Assembly (NCBI GenBank): GCA_002401945.1 | Contig: NVUP01000003.1 | Coordinates: 68,097 to 74,621 of the forward strand | Source: Paracoccaceae bacterium | GTDB lineage: Bacteria > Pseudomonadota > Alphaproteobacteria > Rhodobacterales > Rhodobacteraceae | Direction: 5' to 3' | Length of the DNA: 6,525 nt | Shown: one piece after another, positions 5,819 through 6,525 of the stretch | Layout of the letters: each line of letters begins with the position of its first letter | Numbering within the stretch: the stretch's first letter is position 1 | Made by a program: the position numbers and the translations under genes | The notes under the pieces: generated by a model | Seen by the model: only the letters and a program-made list of their open reading frames with translations | Database searches by the model: none | Told to the model about the DNA's origin: nothing

Positions 5819-6525
5819 TGTCGCGTTCAACCGCAAAAACCACACTTCCAGCAAAGGATGCAACACGCGCGCTGAGGGACGCGTTGGTCCGATTATCGGC
5901 CAATCCGTCAAGCCTGGCGTCCGAAAAACGAGATGCTGCGGAAGGTCGTGCAGATTTGATGCAGGCCGTATTGCATGAAATTGATGCCACCATTTTGCCC
6001 CGACAACTAACCGTGTTTTTTGGTCAACAGGCCGTTGCTGATCTGACAATTTCCCATCGCAGACTGCTATCGCTTGACCTTGCTGAGGCACTTAGCCAAG
6101 ATCCGCATCACAACCACACCGATCAGACCTCAATCGCCCAAACCTATGCGCTGCGGTTGCGCCTGCTGGCGTCCTCGCCGCAAAATACCGGCTTTCGGAT
6201 CAGCCGCCGGGCCTGTGAGATCACCATGGAGACTGAAAACTGCTCGGCAAAACAGCTTTCAGAAATTCTCGCACCCCAGCAGGGCGAAAGCCATTTGACA
6301 AGCTTCCTTGCCCTGATCAGCGCGGATGCCAACGCCTGGGTCTTGCAAAATGAGCAGGCCGATCAGGGTGCAAGCGCGGGCCCCGACCAATTGGTTCAGC
6401 AGCTTGCGGCGCTGGGCGACACCGACAAATCCGCCAAACAAATGCGCGGCTATGCGTTGCGAATGCCGGATAAAACACCTTCATGTATGGTGCTTTCCTT
6501 GTCCAGCGACATTCAGGTCATTGTG
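5815..6525 (+). CDS. Unrecognised protein, 3' end outside the window
   Basis: The frame starts at tandem ATGs (5815 and 5818) and stays open for 237 codons to the window edge, so the C terminus is missing. AGGGGGG at 5807-5813 is a good ribosome binding site for either ATG. ATG 5815 overlaps the Roadblock-like gene's stop as ATGA, so the two are probably made together. I do not recognise a family. The first 60 or so residues are Ala/Leu-rich and helical (ALRDALVRLS, then ADLMQAVLHEID). A strand-rich stretch follows (LTVFFGQQAVADLTISHRR), then helical segments, an acidic/Gln-rich region (LQNEQADQGA, then LVQQLAALGD), and a closing strand pair (SCMVLSLSSDIQVIV) cut off by the edge. There is no signal peptide, transmembrane segment or P-loop. 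It is likely a partner of the Roadblock-like protein, on position alone. Codon use is somewhat less GC-rich than in the dynamin-like gene. Confidence 0.85.
   Translation, partial: MMSRSTAKTTLPAKDATRALRDALVRLSANPSSLASEKRDAAEGRADLMQAVLHEIDATILPRQLTVFFGQQAVADLTISHRRLLSLDLAEALSQDPHHNHTDQTSIAQTYALRLRLLASSPQNTGFRISRRACEITMETENCSAKQLSEILAPQQGESHLTSFLALISADANAWVLQNEQADQGASAGPDQLVQQLAALGDTDKSAKQMRGYALRMPDKTPSCMVLSLSSDIQVIV

Overview
The window is a tightly packed run of genes, all on the + strand. It looks like an accessory operon of an alphaproteobacterium, most likely from the Rhodobacterales/Roseobacter group. That placement is an inference from the GC-rich codon use, the AGGAG-type ribosome binding sites and the general look of the proteins; no rRNA or other marker gene is present to confirm it. 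Neither end of the operon is inside the window. A reading frame enters from the left edge and the last gene runs off the right edge.

Layout: (i) 1-84 holds the probable tail of an upstream gene. (ii) 47-1003 encodes a PP2C-type Ser/Thr protein phosphatase with a short extra C-terminal tail. (iii) 1000-2214 encodes a P-loop GTPase-like protein whose G3 motif is degenerate. (iv) 2198-2320 is a 40-codon ORF with a good ribosome binding site, bridging the neighbouring genes. (v) 2317-4380 encodes a large dynamin-like GTPase (687 aa). (vi) 4395-5348 encodes a second small dynamin-N-type GTPase (317 aa), apparently a paralogue of the 1000-2214 product. (vii) 5429-5818 encodes a small protein that looks like a Roadblock/LC7-fold protein. 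(viii) 5815-6525 encodes the first 237 residues of a protein I do not recognise. There are no RNA genes, mobile elements, CRISPR arrays or convincing terminators.

How the parts may work together (inference): three GTPases, one large and dynamin-like and two small, sit with a possible Roadblock protein, a fold that in other systems regulates or scaffolds small GTPases (MglB with MglA, for example), and with a PP2C phosphatase that could reverse Ser/Thr phosphorylation of one of them. Stop and start codons overlap as ATGA at 1000-1003, 2317-2320, 4377-4380 and 5815-5818, and possibly at 47-50, which suggests translational coupling and fixed stoichiometry. A membrane-remodelling or membrane-associated signalling complex controlled by phosphorylation is the simplest reading. 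I do not recognise this exact gene set as a named system. Multi-gene bacterial dynamin clusters such as LeoABC are the closest comparison I can offer, without claiming homology of the whole set.
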